From NCBI GenBank assembly GCA_037783545.1, contig JBBELK010001639.1, positions 62,001 to 126,000 on the forward strand: a DNA stretch of 64,000 nucleotides. The letters run 5' to 3'. The notes under the pieces were generated by a model that ran no database searches, was not told the origin of the DNA, and worked only from the letters and a program-made list of their open reading frames with translations. Made by a program: the position numbers and the translations under genes. Below, in pieces: positions 11,701-22,199 of the stretch; position 1 is the stretch's first letter, and every line of letters begins with the position of its first letter. The stretch is from Henricia sp. BOLD:AAB3569 (Eukaryota; Echinodermata; Asteroidea; Spinulosida; Echinasteridae).

Positions 11701-13600
11701 TGACGTCACACTAATGTAACTTGGTATGTTATATGTTAATGACCAAGTCTACGTCCCTGCTTGGTTTCAAGGTCATACGACCATTAGAGGAAGTGAACGA
11801 CCTTGGCTAATGTATGCTGTACAAACGGGCTTATTTGATGACATCATCGTTACGCCACCAAATTTTGCTGCTAATATGCGTTAGACCAAGTCACAACAAA
11901 CCTGAAACAAAATATTTGACCTTCATCGGCCGTTTCGTTCTCTAGATATAGCTGTTAAAAGGATGCACGTTCAAGCGAGTGTAATTTGACACCTGGTGAC
12001 GTCATCAAACTTTTGAAAGTATGGGCGTATTCACTGACCCTCAGTGAACATATGCACCAATTTTGGGCCAATTTGCAAAAACTTCGCCACAGACATCTCT
12101 TCAAAATGCGTTTTGGCCATTTTTCAACTTGCCGCTAGAGGGCGCTGTTTCGTGTGACGACTTAACTTTTGGTATTTTTGTAATGCCCAAGGGGTCCCGA
12201 GACTAACAACGTTGACCCAATTTCGGTATCGGCTACCAGTTTTAAATGACAACGCAGCCTCGTTTTCGACCAATAGGAAGCAAGATTCAAGGTCATTGTC
12301 TCTGCATGAAATTTAGACATTGGATAGTCATGACCATTGCCGAAACAAAAATGTTTGTATCTCAAACGGTTGAATTTTTACAAATTTTTTTATTTTTAAG
12401 GCATTAAATTTCAGACACATGTAATCTGACCCCTGGTGACGTCATCAAGATGTAACCTCTTTGGTATAGTACTTTAGTATGGGTTCCTTATTGTGACCAA
12501 GTTTGATGATGATCCAAGCTTTGCAAGCGACCCTTCTAGCAGCGAGATAGACTATGTGCTTTGTCGATGGGAAATGGGGTAGTGCAGATGTATGGCGATT
12601 GTTCATGCTTATGTACACCCGTATATACTGCACTGTGTGTATGCTGTGGTATAGGTTGCCAGATTCAAAAATTCATAACAAATCAACAAAGGACGTCACA
12701 CTAATGTAACTTGGTATGTTATATGTTAATGACCACGTCTACGTCCCTGCTAGGTTTCAAGGTCATACGCCCATTAGAGGAAGTGAACGACCTTGGCAAA
12801 TGTATGCTGCACAAACGGGCTTATTTGATGACGTCATCGTTACGCCACCAAATGTTGCTGCTAATATGCATTAGACCAAGTCACAACAAACCTAAAACAC
12901 AAAATTTGACCTCCATCGGCCTTTTCGTTCTCTATATATAACCGTTAGAAGAACGCATGTTCAACTGAGTGTAATTTGACACCTGGTGACGTCATCAAAC
13001 TTTTGAAGGTATGGGCATGTTCACTGACTCTCAGTGAACATATGCACCAATTTTGGGCCAATTTGCAAAAACTTCGCCACAGACATCTCTTCAAAATAGG
13101 TTTTGGCCATTTTTCAACTTGCCGCTAGAGGGCGCTCTTTCGTGTCACGACTTAACTTTGGGTATTTTTGGAATGCCCAAGAGGTCTTGAGACTAACACT
13201 TTTGACCCGATCTCTGTATCTGCTACCAGTTTTAAATGACAGGGCAGCCTCGTTTTCGACCAATAGGAAGCAAGATTCAAGGTCAATGTCTGTGTATGAA
13301 ATTTAGACCTTGGATAGTCATGACCATTGCCGAAAGAATAAAGTTTGTATCTCAAACGGTTGAATTTTTACAGAAGTTTTTATTTGAAGGCCATATATTT
13401 CAAACGCTTGTAATCTGACACCTGATGACGTCATCAAAATGTAAACACATTTGTGCAGTACTTCATTATGAGGTGATTGTTGTGACCAAGTTTGATGATG
13501 ATCCGAGCTTTGCAAGTGACCATTTTGCCAGGCCGAAAGACCATGCGCTTTGTCTATGAGGTTTTGGGAGAAGAATAAAAAAAGCGGAAAGCCAAAAAAA
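8740..13600 (+). repeat. Family B composite satellite, main array
   Basis: Units of about 0.95-1.0 kb, with one shortened unit near 11,110. Landmarks recur in fixed order: 'gatgacgtcatcgt', 'ttttcgttctctagatata', 'gacacctggtgacgtcatca', a CTCF-like CCGCTAGAGGGCGC, 'ccaataggaagcaagattca', 'gccgaaagaataaagtttg', a second 'gacacctggtgacgtcatca', and 'gtgaccaagtttgatgatga' to 'gctttgtctatggg'. CTCF-like sites lie at 9,267, 10,260, 11,141 (variant), 12,132 and 13,122. I saw no clear family B counterpart in the right arm. Confidence 0.85.
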
Positions 13601-14155
13601 CTAGAAATGTGGTGTTTGTTAGAAACAAACACGCTGTTTCGGACATTTTTTATTATCTGGTTTTCAGCTTTAAAAAAAGTGTAAAACTGTTTGAAAAATA
13701 TTCACGATACTGTCTACATGTATACCCTTCATAAATTTTAGGTCATACATGTACTTATAAATACTGTATTTAAAATACAAAAGCACCGTAATGAATACTG
13801 TGTGACGTCATTACGTTTCAGGTTTGTTGCTACTTTCGGGTATGAAGTTATCAAATACCTATATATGGGGAGTTGTGTTGGAATGAATAGTTTATTAAAT
13901 AGTGGTTGTTGGAATAATTTATGTACAGAGTGGAATTTATTCCCGTCAACAGGTGTTTGTTTTATTTTACCAAACATGTTAGAAAAAGCATATAAAATAA
14001 ATAAGGAATATATTAAGAGTTTGTAACGTGTTTACATGTTTAAGTAGGGCAGGTGTTAAAAATAGTTATATCTGTTAACTTTAAAACTAATATCTACATG
14101 TGTTAGAAAAAGTATATACATGTAAATAAATAATGAGTATGAGTTTGTTGTCAAT
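13601..14155 (+). other. Hairpin followed by unassigned sequence inside family B
   Basis: A hairpin at 13,612-13,632 pairs GTGTTTGTT with AACAAACAC around AGA. About 500 bp of AT-rich sequence follow that do not match the B unit and show no recognisable gene. A 74-codon ORF at 13,802-14,026 has no identifiable domain. Confidence 0.5.
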
Positions 14156-15915
14156 ACAACATACGACCAATAGAGAAAGTAAACGACCTTGGCTAATGTT
14201 TGCTTAAAAACTCGCTCATTTCATGACGTCATCTTGACGTCACAACATTTTGCTGATAATATACATTAGACCAAGTCACAATAAACATAAAACAGAAAAT
14301 TTGACCTTGATCGGCCTTTTCGTTCTGTACATATAGCTGCTTGAAGAATGAATGTTCAACTGAGTGTAATTTGACACCTGTTGACATCATTAACATTTTG
14401 AAGGTATGGGCATGTTCACTGACCCTCGGTGACCATTAGCGGCAATTTTGGGCCAATTTGCAAAAACTTCGCCACAGACATTTGTTCAAAATGCGTTTTG
14501 GCCATTTTTCAACTCGCCGCTAGAGAGCGCTATTTTGTGTGACGGCTTAACTTTTGGTATTTTTTAAATGCCCAAGGGGTCCTAAGACTAACAAAGAGGA
14601 CTGCATTCCAATACCTACTACCATTTTTAAATGGCGAGCCAGCCTCGTTTTCGACCAAAAGGAAGCGAAATGCAAGGTCAATGTATAGAAACAAAATGTA
14701 GTACTTAATGAATTAAGGTCAAACCCGAAGAAATTTTGTCCTTATCTCAAACAGTTGATTTTTTACAGATTTTTGAATATTATAATTACCGACTTTCGAC
14801 TGCCTGTAATCCGACACCTGGTCACGTGACCATGAATCCACGGAATGGTGGTACACCTTCAGGGTATGTACTAACTATCTGCCAAGTTTGACTGGAATCG
14901 GACGTGTAGAAGTGTGTGAATTGCCTCTTAGAAAAACACGTGCATTGTCTATGGGATTTCGTCAAGTTCAGATAATGACTGCAATGTGTGTATTTGTTGC
15001 AATATTAAAAAATTCATAACAAGTCAACAAATGACGTCATACTAATGTAACTTGGTACGTCATATGTCAATGACCAGGTCTAGGAACCTACTAAGTTTCA
15101 AGGTCATATAACCCATACAGGAAGTGAACGACCTTGGCAAACGTTTGCTTAACAAACTCGCTTATTTGATGACGTCATAGTGACGTCACAACATTTTTCT
15201 GGTAATATGCATTAGACCAAGTCAAAACAAACCTAAAACACAAAATTCGACCTCCATCGGTCTTTTCGTTCTCTAGATATAGCCGTTAGAAGAACGCATG
15301 TTCAACCGAGTGTAATTTGACACCTGGTGACGTCATCAAACTTTTGAAGGTGTGGGCATGTTCACTGACCCTTAGTGAACATATGCACCAATTTTGGGCC
15401 AATTTGCAAAAACTTCGCCACAGACATCTCTTCAAAATAGGTTTTGGCCATTTTTCAACTTGCCGCTAGAGGGCGCTCTTTCGTGTCACGACTTAACTTT
15501 TTGTATTTTTGGAATGCCCAAGAGGTCTTGAGACTAACACTTTTGACCCGATCTCTGTATCTGCTACCAGTTTTAAATGACAGGGCAGCCTCGTTTTCGA
15601 CCAATAGGAAGCAAGATTCAAGGTCAATGTCTGTGTACGAAATTTAGACCTTGGATAGTCATGACCATTGCCGAAAGAATAAAGTTTGTATCTCAAACGG
15701 TTGAATTTTTACAGAAGTTTCAATTTGAAGGCCATATATTTCAAACGCTTGTAATCTGACACCTGATGACGTCATCAAAATGTAAACACATTTGTGCAGT
15801 ACTTCATTATGAGGTGATTGTTGTGACCAAGTTTCATGATGATCCGAGCTTTGCAAGTGGCCATTTTGCCAGGCCGAAAGACCATGCGCTTTGTCTATGG
15901 GGTTTTGGGAGAAGA
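14156..15915 (+). repeat. Family B composite satellite, end of array
   Basis: Two further B units. The first (to about 15,000) is the most diverged, with CCGCTAGAGAGCGC at 14,517-14,530 and CACCTGGTCACGTGACC replacing the usual CRE box. The second is close to the 12,700-13,600 unit and has its CTCF-like site at 15,463-15,476. Confidence 0.8.
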
Positions 15916-15953
15916 ATAAAAAAAGCTAAAAAAAAAATCAGAACAGTTTCAAA

Positions 15954-16388
15954 GGCTTTCCGCAGAAGTGCGGAAAGCCAAAAAGAAAAAAAATCAGAAC
16001 GAAAACAATAGCTGTTTCGGCCCTACCGAAACAGCTAAAAATCAGAACGAAAACAATAGCTGTTTCGGCCCTACCGAAACAGCTAAAAAAAAAAAAAAAA
16101 TCAGAACAGTTTCAAAGGCTTTCCGCAGGAGTGCGGAAAGCCAAAAAAAAAAAAAAAAAAAAAAATCCAAACGAAAACAAAGGCTTTTTCGTCCTAAACG
16201 AAAAAGCCAAAAAAAATCAAAACGAAAACAAAGGCTTTTTCGTCCTAAACGAAAAAGCCAATAAACGGAAAAAACAATATCAAAACGAAAACAAAGGCTT
16301 TTTCGCCGCAAAGCGAAAAAGCCAATAAACGAAAAAAAAAAAATCAAAACGAAAACAAAGGCTTTTTCGCCGCAAAGCCAAAAAAGCC
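15954..16388 (+). repeat. Array of eight A-tract plus hairpin cassettes
   Basis: Stems lie at 15,954-15,979 and 16,117-16,142 (GGCTTTCCGC/GCGGAAAGCC), 16,010-16,036 and 16,058-16,084 (AGCTGTTTCGG/CCGAAACAGCT), 16,182-16,208 and 16,233-16,259 (GGCTTTTTCG/CGAAAAAGCC), 16,296-16,323 (GGCTTTTTCGC/GCGAAAAAGCC) and 16,360-16,388 (imperfect). Most are preceded by an A-run and ATCARAACGAAAACAA. On the minus strand each hairpin is followed by a T-run, much like an intrinsic or Pol III terminator, though nothing shows that it works as one. Confidence 0.85.
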
Positions 16389-16414
16389 AAAAAAATAAAT
16401 CGTACGAGAGTAAT

Positions 16415-16443
16415 AGGTGATCGGGCTGTTGGCCCGATCACCT
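16415..16443 (+). repeat. Terminal hairpin of left arm
   Basis: A perfect 12-bp stem AGGTGATCGGGC/GCCCGATCACCT with loop TGTTG, preceded by ATCGTACGAGAGTAAT. The same hairpin with its flank occurs inverted at 36,775-36,803, exactly where the right arm begins, and again at 62,687-62,715 and 62,811-62,839. Confidence 0.85.
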
Positions 16444-16496
16444 AATAACACATGCATTTGTAAAGCGCCATCTACATGTATCTATGTAAACATATT

Positions 16497-17619
16497 CTTA
16501 TTTTTTATTACACGAGTTCTGAGACTATGGCAAAGAAATTGTTAAAATTCTCATAGAAATGTATTTCTTTTCACGGTGTTACCTAACTTAGTCATCTACC
16601 GGGCTGATTTTAAATGGTAATTTTAATTAATTAATTTTTAATTAATTTTAATTAATGAGGAGTCTCCATTTTTTACCCCAAAAGTGCCAAAAACTTAAAA
16701 GAAAACGTACACCACATAGTTTTAAAAATTAGCATTTGTATTACATACTAGTAATCCATTTAATCCGTTCATGGGGCAGATCAAATTTTGGAGGAAGCCA
16801 AATCGGTACACTAATTAGTGCTCAATTAAAGGGATAATAAGGAGTCTGGTTTCCACTAAAAAAGTGCCGAAAACTTAATACTGCTGACAAAATGTCCCTT
16901 TAAAATAAAATGTACACCACATAGTTTGAAAAATTTGCATTTTTATTACATAATCCGTTTGAAACTATGTAGTGTACATTTTCTTTTAAAGGGACCATTT
17001 TGTCAGCAGTATTCAGTTTTCGGCACTTTTGGGGTGGGAAATGGAGACTTCTCATTAGCCCTTTAATTAAGCACTAATTTGTGGACCGATTTGGCTTCCT
17101 CCAAAATTTGATCTGCCCCATGGACGGAACAAACGGAATATGTAATAAAAATGCAAAATTTTCAAACTATGTGGTGTACATTTACTTTTAAAGGGACATT
17201 TTGTCAGCAGTATTAAGTTTTCGACACTTTTATAGTGGAAACCAGACTCCTTATTAGCCATTTAATTAAGCACTAATTTGTGGACCGATTTGGCTTCATC
17301 CAAAATTTGATGTGCCCCATTGACGGATCAAACAGATTATGTAATAAAAATGCTAATTTTTGAAACTATGTGGTGTACATTTTCTTTTAAAGGGACCATT
17401 TTGTCGGCAGTATTAAGTTTTCGGCACTTTTGGGGTGGAAAATGGAGACTCCTCATTAATTAAAATTAATTAAAAATTAATTAATTAAAATTACCATTTA
17501 AAATTTAATCAGCCCGGTAGATGACTGAGTTAGGTAACACCGTGAAAAGAAATACATTTCTATGAGAATTTTAACAATTTCATTGCCAGAGTCTCAGAAC
17601 TCGTGTAATAAAAAATAAG
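16497..17619. mobile_element. Foldback element of about 1.1 kb
   Basis: The ends are long inverted repeats: CTTATTTTTTATTACACGAG at 16,497 and its complement ending at 17,619, extending about 150 bp inward with few mismatches. Inside, a subrepeat of about 220 bp ('gtgtacattttcttttaaag', 'ggcagatcaaattttggagg' and similar) occurs in both orientations. ATT on both sides may be a 3-bp target duplication. No transposase is encoded, so it is non-autonomous. Confidence 0.8.
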
Positions 17620-17639
17620 ATTTTATCACCTTTTAATAC

Positions 17640-17920
17640 ATCCGTTTGAGATTTTAAGACCGCGGCTGGATTTTGGGCCCAATACGCGGCTAGGTTTAGT
17701 CGGGTAATGAACCTGGAATTTCCCGCGCGCGCGCTGAAGGCTGTGCCGTGGCGTTCGATGAGCTGTACACATAAATACCTTTGTTGCCATGGTCTGCCGG
17801 ACTGTTCACACTACGAACGAGCACCCCCTATGACTCGATGATAGCTAATTGAACGCACCCATTGCTCTCGCAACGTTACTGGATTATAATAAACGTTCAT
17901 TTATGAAGCGTGTTTTTCAT
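17640..17920. other. Stretch without recognised features
   Basis: Single-copy-looking sequence with a short GC-rich part (17,660-17,760, 'cgcgcgcgcgctgaagg'). No gene or repeat is recognised. Confidence 0.4.
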
Positions 17921-18430
17921 GGTTTACAAACCCTTCAATTTTTCGTCAATGATCGTATTTTGAGATGTACCGAGTGCATAATACTTCTTATTTTATCGAT
18001 AGTCAACCTTTACAAACGACAGAAACGTGTATAAAGCTTTAATTTCCTCTGTTTGTAAACCATGACATTTTGCGACACACTAACTAGTCCATTTTCATTA
18101 TTTACAAACCCTTAAATTTTTCGTCAATGATCGTATTTTGAGATGTACCGAGTGCATAATACTTCTTATTTTATCGATAGTCAACCTTTACAAACGACAG
18201 AAACGTGTATAAAGCTTTAATTTCCTCTGTTTGTAAACCATGAAATTTTGCGACAGACTAACTAGTCCATTTTCATTATTTACAAACCCTTCAATTTTTC
18301 GTCAATGATCGTATTTTGAGATGTACTTCTTATTTTATCGATAGTCAACCTTTACAAACGACAGACAAGTGTATAAAGCTTTATTTTTTTCTGTTTGTAA
18401 ACCATGAAATTTTGCGACACACTAACTAGT
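17921..18430 (+). repeat. 178-bp tandem repeat, three copies
   Basis: TTTCGTCAATGATCG recurs at 17,941, 18,119 and 18,297, so the period is 178 bp; the third copy has an internal deletion. Each unit contains TATTTACAAACC and TGTTTGTAAACCATGA, linking it to the shorter-period array that follows. Confidence 0.85.
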
Positions 18431-18990
18431 TCATTTTCATTATTTATAAACCATGAAATTGTGAGCCAACGATCACTTTCAATTATTTACAAACCATCAA
18501 AATGCACGCCTATTGACTATTTGTAATTGTTTACAAACCACAGAATCCACAAAATTGATTAGAACGGCGCAGTTTAGATTGTTTATAAACCATGGAATTG
18601 TACGTCCACTAACCAATTTTCATTATTTATAAACCATAGAAAATCAGACCCCGGTGCAAGTTTCTTGGTTTATAAACCATGTAATTGCGCACTGGATAGT
18701 TTTGTATTATTTGTAAACCAGAAAAACGTGCAGCAATGTGCAGTATTCATTATTTATAAACCATGGAATTGTCTATGAACGATACAATTCTCTTGTTTGT
18801 AAACCATTGAAATGTACACTGGTCGGTTTCATTAATAAAGTATGGAACGCCGAGGTAATTTTCATTATTTGTAAATAATGAATTTGCACAGCTACAAGTA
18901 TATTTCCTGTTTTGTAAAGAATCGAGTTGTTTGTAAACCATAAACGGCCTTTGACACAAATGCATTATTTACACAGAATTAAGATAAACC
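18430..18990 (+). repeat. Array of about 45-bp units with a FOX-like core
   Basis: About a dozen copies of a 20-bp core, roughly TTATTTATAAACCATGGAAT, at 40-50 bp spacing with almost unrelated sequence between. Most cores fit the forkhead consensus TRTTTRY (TATTTAT, TATTTAC, TGTTTAC, TGTTTGT, TATTTGT). The later copies (from about 18,830) decay. Regular spacing with unlike spacers superficially resembles CRISPR, but this is an eukaryotic degenerate tandem repeat. Confidence 0.7.
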
Positions 18991-18999
18991 ATGAAAAAA

Positions 19000-19700
19000 A
19001 CATGCTATAATTCGCCTAAATAATTAGTTGACGAACGGCGCCCCATAACTCTCTCACCTTCCGTTAACCGTAGCAATACGGGAGTGCATGGCATCTTTCC
19101 ATTGTGTCTTGCTTTTAATGAATTTAGGTACTCGTGTTGCACGTGCATTGCATTCAGCATGATTGTGCGTGCCTGTGACAGCTGCACATAATTTTTTGAG
19201 TTTTGTTAATTGTTTTTATATTGGGAACACGGATGAGATTCAAACCCAACCTTAGTGACAAAATTATGTTTGGCCCTTAGTATTATTATTACCTGCATTA
19301 CATCATAATTACACTAAATCTGTTCTGCGTTTCTAAAGTGTGTCAGTATACATATACAGTGTAATGCTAAATTGCACCAACATAAAATCTGGGTGAGACA
19401 TCCTCATGCCCGTTTTTAGTTCTGAATCATCCTGTACAACATCACAAGATTCATTAAACATCAACACGCCACAATAAGGTGAACAAAACCAACAGCACAA
19501 CGAGAGATAATATACATGGAACCGCGGCCATGGCTAAACAATAAGTTTTTGAAAAACAGCAGCACAACAATGAATAATTATGTATGTGGTACTGAAATGT
19601 ACGCTAATTACGGAAAAGTGGGGGAATTACCTTCCGACTCCCAGATGAACATTCAATGTTAAGGCGACCAAATCACATGACTCTAGTCAGTGGGTACTAA
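19000..19700. other. Stretch without a recognised gene
   Basis: AT-rich sequence. The only feature seen is 'catggaaccgcggccatggc' at about 19,515, which recurs at 25,434 in the P450 intron. Confidence 0.4.
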
Positions 19701-19898
19701 GAAAATGTGCAGACATCCACTATAGGGGGTAGGACCTGTCGTTTTTAGACTTATTTCAAGTCTGAGATCGCCAATTATGGGAAGAACCCTATGTGTAATT
19801 GGTACATTATACACGAAGTCAGACTTGAAATAAGTCTTAAAACGACAGGACCTACCACGCCCCCACCCCCCCCCCCCCAGGTGAATGTCTGCAAATTT
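19701..19898. mobile_element. MITE-like hairpin with C-tract expansion
   Basis: Arms at 19,729-19,765 and 19,819-19,855 are near-perfect inverted repeats (GTAGGACCTGTCGTTTTTAG...). The homology continues outward to GAAAATGTGCAGACAT at 19,701 and its inverted match near 19,898. The right arm has gained a run of about 14 C residues, so the arms differ in length. Confidence 0.75.
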
Positions 19899-20087
19899 TC
19901 ATACTGGTGCCCCAGCGTGGCCCCTGCTCTAGAGATACATAACTATAGCTGTCGCCCGTTTAGAAGATTTGTTTCATGGTTCAGGACTACCGCTTGAAGG
20001 CTCGTTGATGATATCGAGCAACTTCCCCAAAAGTTCTACCTTTGTGTGTTCAACAATTGCTTCCTCTTAACCGACATACATTTCTAG

Positions 20088-20324
20088 GCCATAGTATACG
20101 AGCATCTGGCGACCTTTGACCCTCAGCACATCCGCGACGTCATTGATCTCTTCTTCTGTGAGGTTCAGCACATGAATGGCTTCGCAGACTCCAAATTCCC
20201 CTTTGTAGAAACGGACGTGGAGAGATTACTCCTTGACCTGTTTGGAGCAGGAACGGACACATCTGCGAATATGATGATGTGGATGTTTCTGTTGATGACG
20301 CAATATCCAGAGGTCCAGAAGAAG
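20088..20324 (+). CDS. Cytochrome P450 (CYP2-clan), I-helix exon
   Basis: An internal coding exon of 79 codons in phase 0, bounded by TTTCTAG before and GTAGGT after. It encodes HLATFDPQHIRDVIDLFF, the segment before the I helix typical of CYP2-type P450s, then the I-helix oxygen-activation motif LFGAGTDTSANMMMW (A/G-G-x-D-T) and a run ending YPEVQKK. P450s are haem monooxygenases, in this clan usually held in the ER by an N-terminal helix. The N-terminal half (about 240 residues) is not recognisable upstream, so either its exons lie outside the window or the gene is 5'-truncated. The reading frame continues without a break into the exons at 28,695 and 32,050. The exact CYP subfamily is not determined. 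Confidence 0.88.
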
Positions 20325-20404
20325 GTAGGTGTAGGTTTTCAGGAATTAAGGGGCGTGGTCTTGGTAGCTTTAGAGTTGTTGTTTTATGATTATGTTTTCC
20401 CGGG

Positions 20405-20705
20405 CAATTTTGGAAAGTGTGCACATTTGTTAGTAAAAGAAGTATTCGTTTAAGTGCGAAATAGAATGAACGTTCGCAATACCCTTTTCAATTTAACAAA
20501 TGATAATGCTATTTTCTTGAACGTACATGTACATTCAGTCGTAAAAAAATCAACATACGATTTCCCGAATGTGCGTGAATTTAATTTTAGCTCGAAATCG
20601 AAGGCACATCTGTAATCCTGTATTCCTTTTAATTTATCATCGATCTACTTCGCTAATAATCATCAGATTTCCCGCGCAGTGTTATATTTAACGTATGCCT
20701 GGTCA
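20405..20705 (+). repeat. Dispersed repeat, copy 1
   Basis: About 300 bp ('acatttgttagtaaaagaag' to 'cagtgttatatttaacg') similar to 25,478-25,788 in the same orientation and same intron. The ends are not defined and nothing is encoded. Confidence 0.7.
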
Positions 20706-20970
20706 AGCATTGGAATTAATGTATGTGTTAACAAGAGTAACATATGAGGAATGTTTGATTGATTGGTGAAACGTTTGAATACTCATGCTGATTGAACTAA
20801 ACCAAGCTGTGTGGTATTTTGAAACATACCAACTGCTGTAATAGATCCTATAAAAACCTAAGCTGCATGAACAAAATCGTTCTTATTTTGCTCAGCAGTT
20901 GCCATGCATAATAGCCACAGTTCACATACTTTTAGTCACATTTCACATAGGCCTCCTAAAATATCGAATA

Positions 20971-21497
20971 ATGGCTGCAAGAGGGAGATACAGACGAATC
21001 TCGGAAGTGGACCGAAATCGCCTCATCGATGCATTTGAGGCTGACGACGCTGACTATCTGCAGGTAGCAGATACGCCGGGAATCAAGCACTCAACGGCCA
21101 GATCAATCGTTGGCATATATCTCCGAGATGGTCGTCGTAACAAGCTGCCTAAAGGAGGACCCAAACCAGAAGATTGACGACGACATGATAGATGCCCTTC
21201 AACGATATGTAGATGACAACCCCCTTTAAACTTTGCGTCAACTCAATGCTCGACTGCGAACTGAGCTTCCCAATAAGCCCTTCGTGACCACGAGTAGCAT
21301 CGCTAGATGGTATGCTTATAACTCTTAAACTTGCGGAAGATGTTCAAGAGCAGACGAATTCGCCACGCATATTAGATGCACGAGTTAGATTTGCAAATTG
21401 GTGTCTACAGGTTGGACACACTGTGTTAATTGACGAGACTGGGTACAATATATGGACCTGTCGGTTTTATGTTCGCGCTCCTCGTGGAGAGCCGTAG
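20971..21497 (+). pseudogene. Tc1/mariner-IS630-like transposase, broken
   Basis: The first open part (20,971-21,176) encodes a helix-turn-helix-like N-terminus (MAARGRYRRISEVDRNRLID..., then KHSTARSIVGIYLRDGRRNK and KGGPKPED), typical of IS630/Tc1 DNA-binding regions. It stops early. Other frames continue with LRQLNARLRTELP and, at 21,312-21,497, with VLIDETGYNIWT and YVRAPRGEP, which match the segment around the second catalytic Asp of the DDE/D fold. Stops and frameshifts rule out activity, and the C-terminal catalytic acid is not found. No TIRs were recognised. It lies in the P450 intron and reads the same way as the P450. Confidence 0.75.
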
Positions 21498-21559
21498 TCT
21501 TTCGGAAAGACTGCCTTTTTGCGCGCAATACACGATGTAGATAGACTATTCACCATTGG

Positions 21560-21573
21560 CCGCCAGAGGGCGC
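21560..21573 (+). promoter_or_regulatory. CTCF-like motif in P450 intron
   Basis: CCGCCAGAGGGCGC closely fits the core CCASYAGRKGGCRS known for CTCF. It lies outside the satellite arms. Binding is inference. Confidence 0.4.
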
Positions 21574-21979
21574 ACCTGAAATACAGTCGAAAAGACAGTC
21601 TTTCATATTCCGTATAAATCGCTCGCAAAATACTGAGCGAATTCCTGGCATACCTTTGTGTGACACGTTGAAATGCGTGACGTCATCTAATTTCCATAAA
21701 TCACAACAGCTCTGGTCTGTCTGGTACCCAGAGTACACACTGGACAGGACAGTGCATACAAATGTCGCTGCTTTTCCAGTCGCTGATCGATCGATCGATC
21801 AGCAGTCAGCAGGCAAACATGAAATGAGGTAAACACGTTGTCCACGGACAAAGCTATCTTGCGCGTTGCACTCAGTGGCTCGCCTGTACCGTCGCGTCCG
21901 GGCCTTGCCGCTTGCCGGCCTGCGTTGCCCGTACGGTCGGGTTAGACCCGTGAACGGGTCTACGGTCGGGTGTGATGAT

Positions 21980-22150
21980 TGGGCGGCCAGTGAAGACGAA
22001 GCATTTCGTTCCAAGTTGGGAATCGAAAAGTTCAAAGGCTATCAAAGACTGGCATTTAGAGATTTTCTTAGGGCATTTTCTGCTTGGTCACGATTTGTTT
22101 TTATCGCTTACGCATGGAGGAAGAAAACGACTGGGATTGTTTTCTTCTCC
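21980..22150 (+). pseudogene. RecQ-like helicase fragment with frameshift
   Basis: One frame (22,013-22,069) reads KLGIEKFKGYQRLAFRDFL and a second frame (22,080-22,140) continues LLGHDLFLSLTHGGRKRLG. Together they resemble the start of a RecQ-family helicase domain: the FRGYQ-type motif 0 followed by the Walker A region, normally SLPTGGGKSL. Here Walker A is altered (THGGRKRL), and a frameshift separates the two parts near 22,075. No later helicase motifs are seen. It is probably a decayed insertion or captured exon in the P450 intron. The match rests on short motifs only. Confidence 0.45.
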
Positions 22151-22199
22151 TCTATACTATGGCATGCTTTTCATATTATTGGCTTCGGTAAAAGGTGCT

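Noticed and set aside
9297-15696. Calling the repeated 67-codon ORF a protein family
   Set aside because: Substitutions look unconstrained at the protein level, and the ORF crosses conserved DNA blocks such as 'ccaataggaagcaagattca'.
15968-16347. ORFs rich in lysine and asparagine over the hairpin array, both strands
   Set aside because: They follow from A-runs and repeated hairpins; frames shift between copies.
16042-16347. Bacterial-type rho-independent terminators
   Set aside because: Hairpin plus T-run looks alike, but the host is an animal and no bacterial genes are present; structure is kept as a repeat feature.
18430-18990. CRISPR array
   Set aside because: Spacing is regular and spacers differ, but repeats are degenerate, spacing varies, no cas genes exist and the DNA is plainly animal.
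19880-20030. An additional P450 exon upstream of 20,088
   Set aside because: All three frames were read; no CYP2 motif (such as the proline-rich region or C-helix WxxxR) and no matching splice phase.
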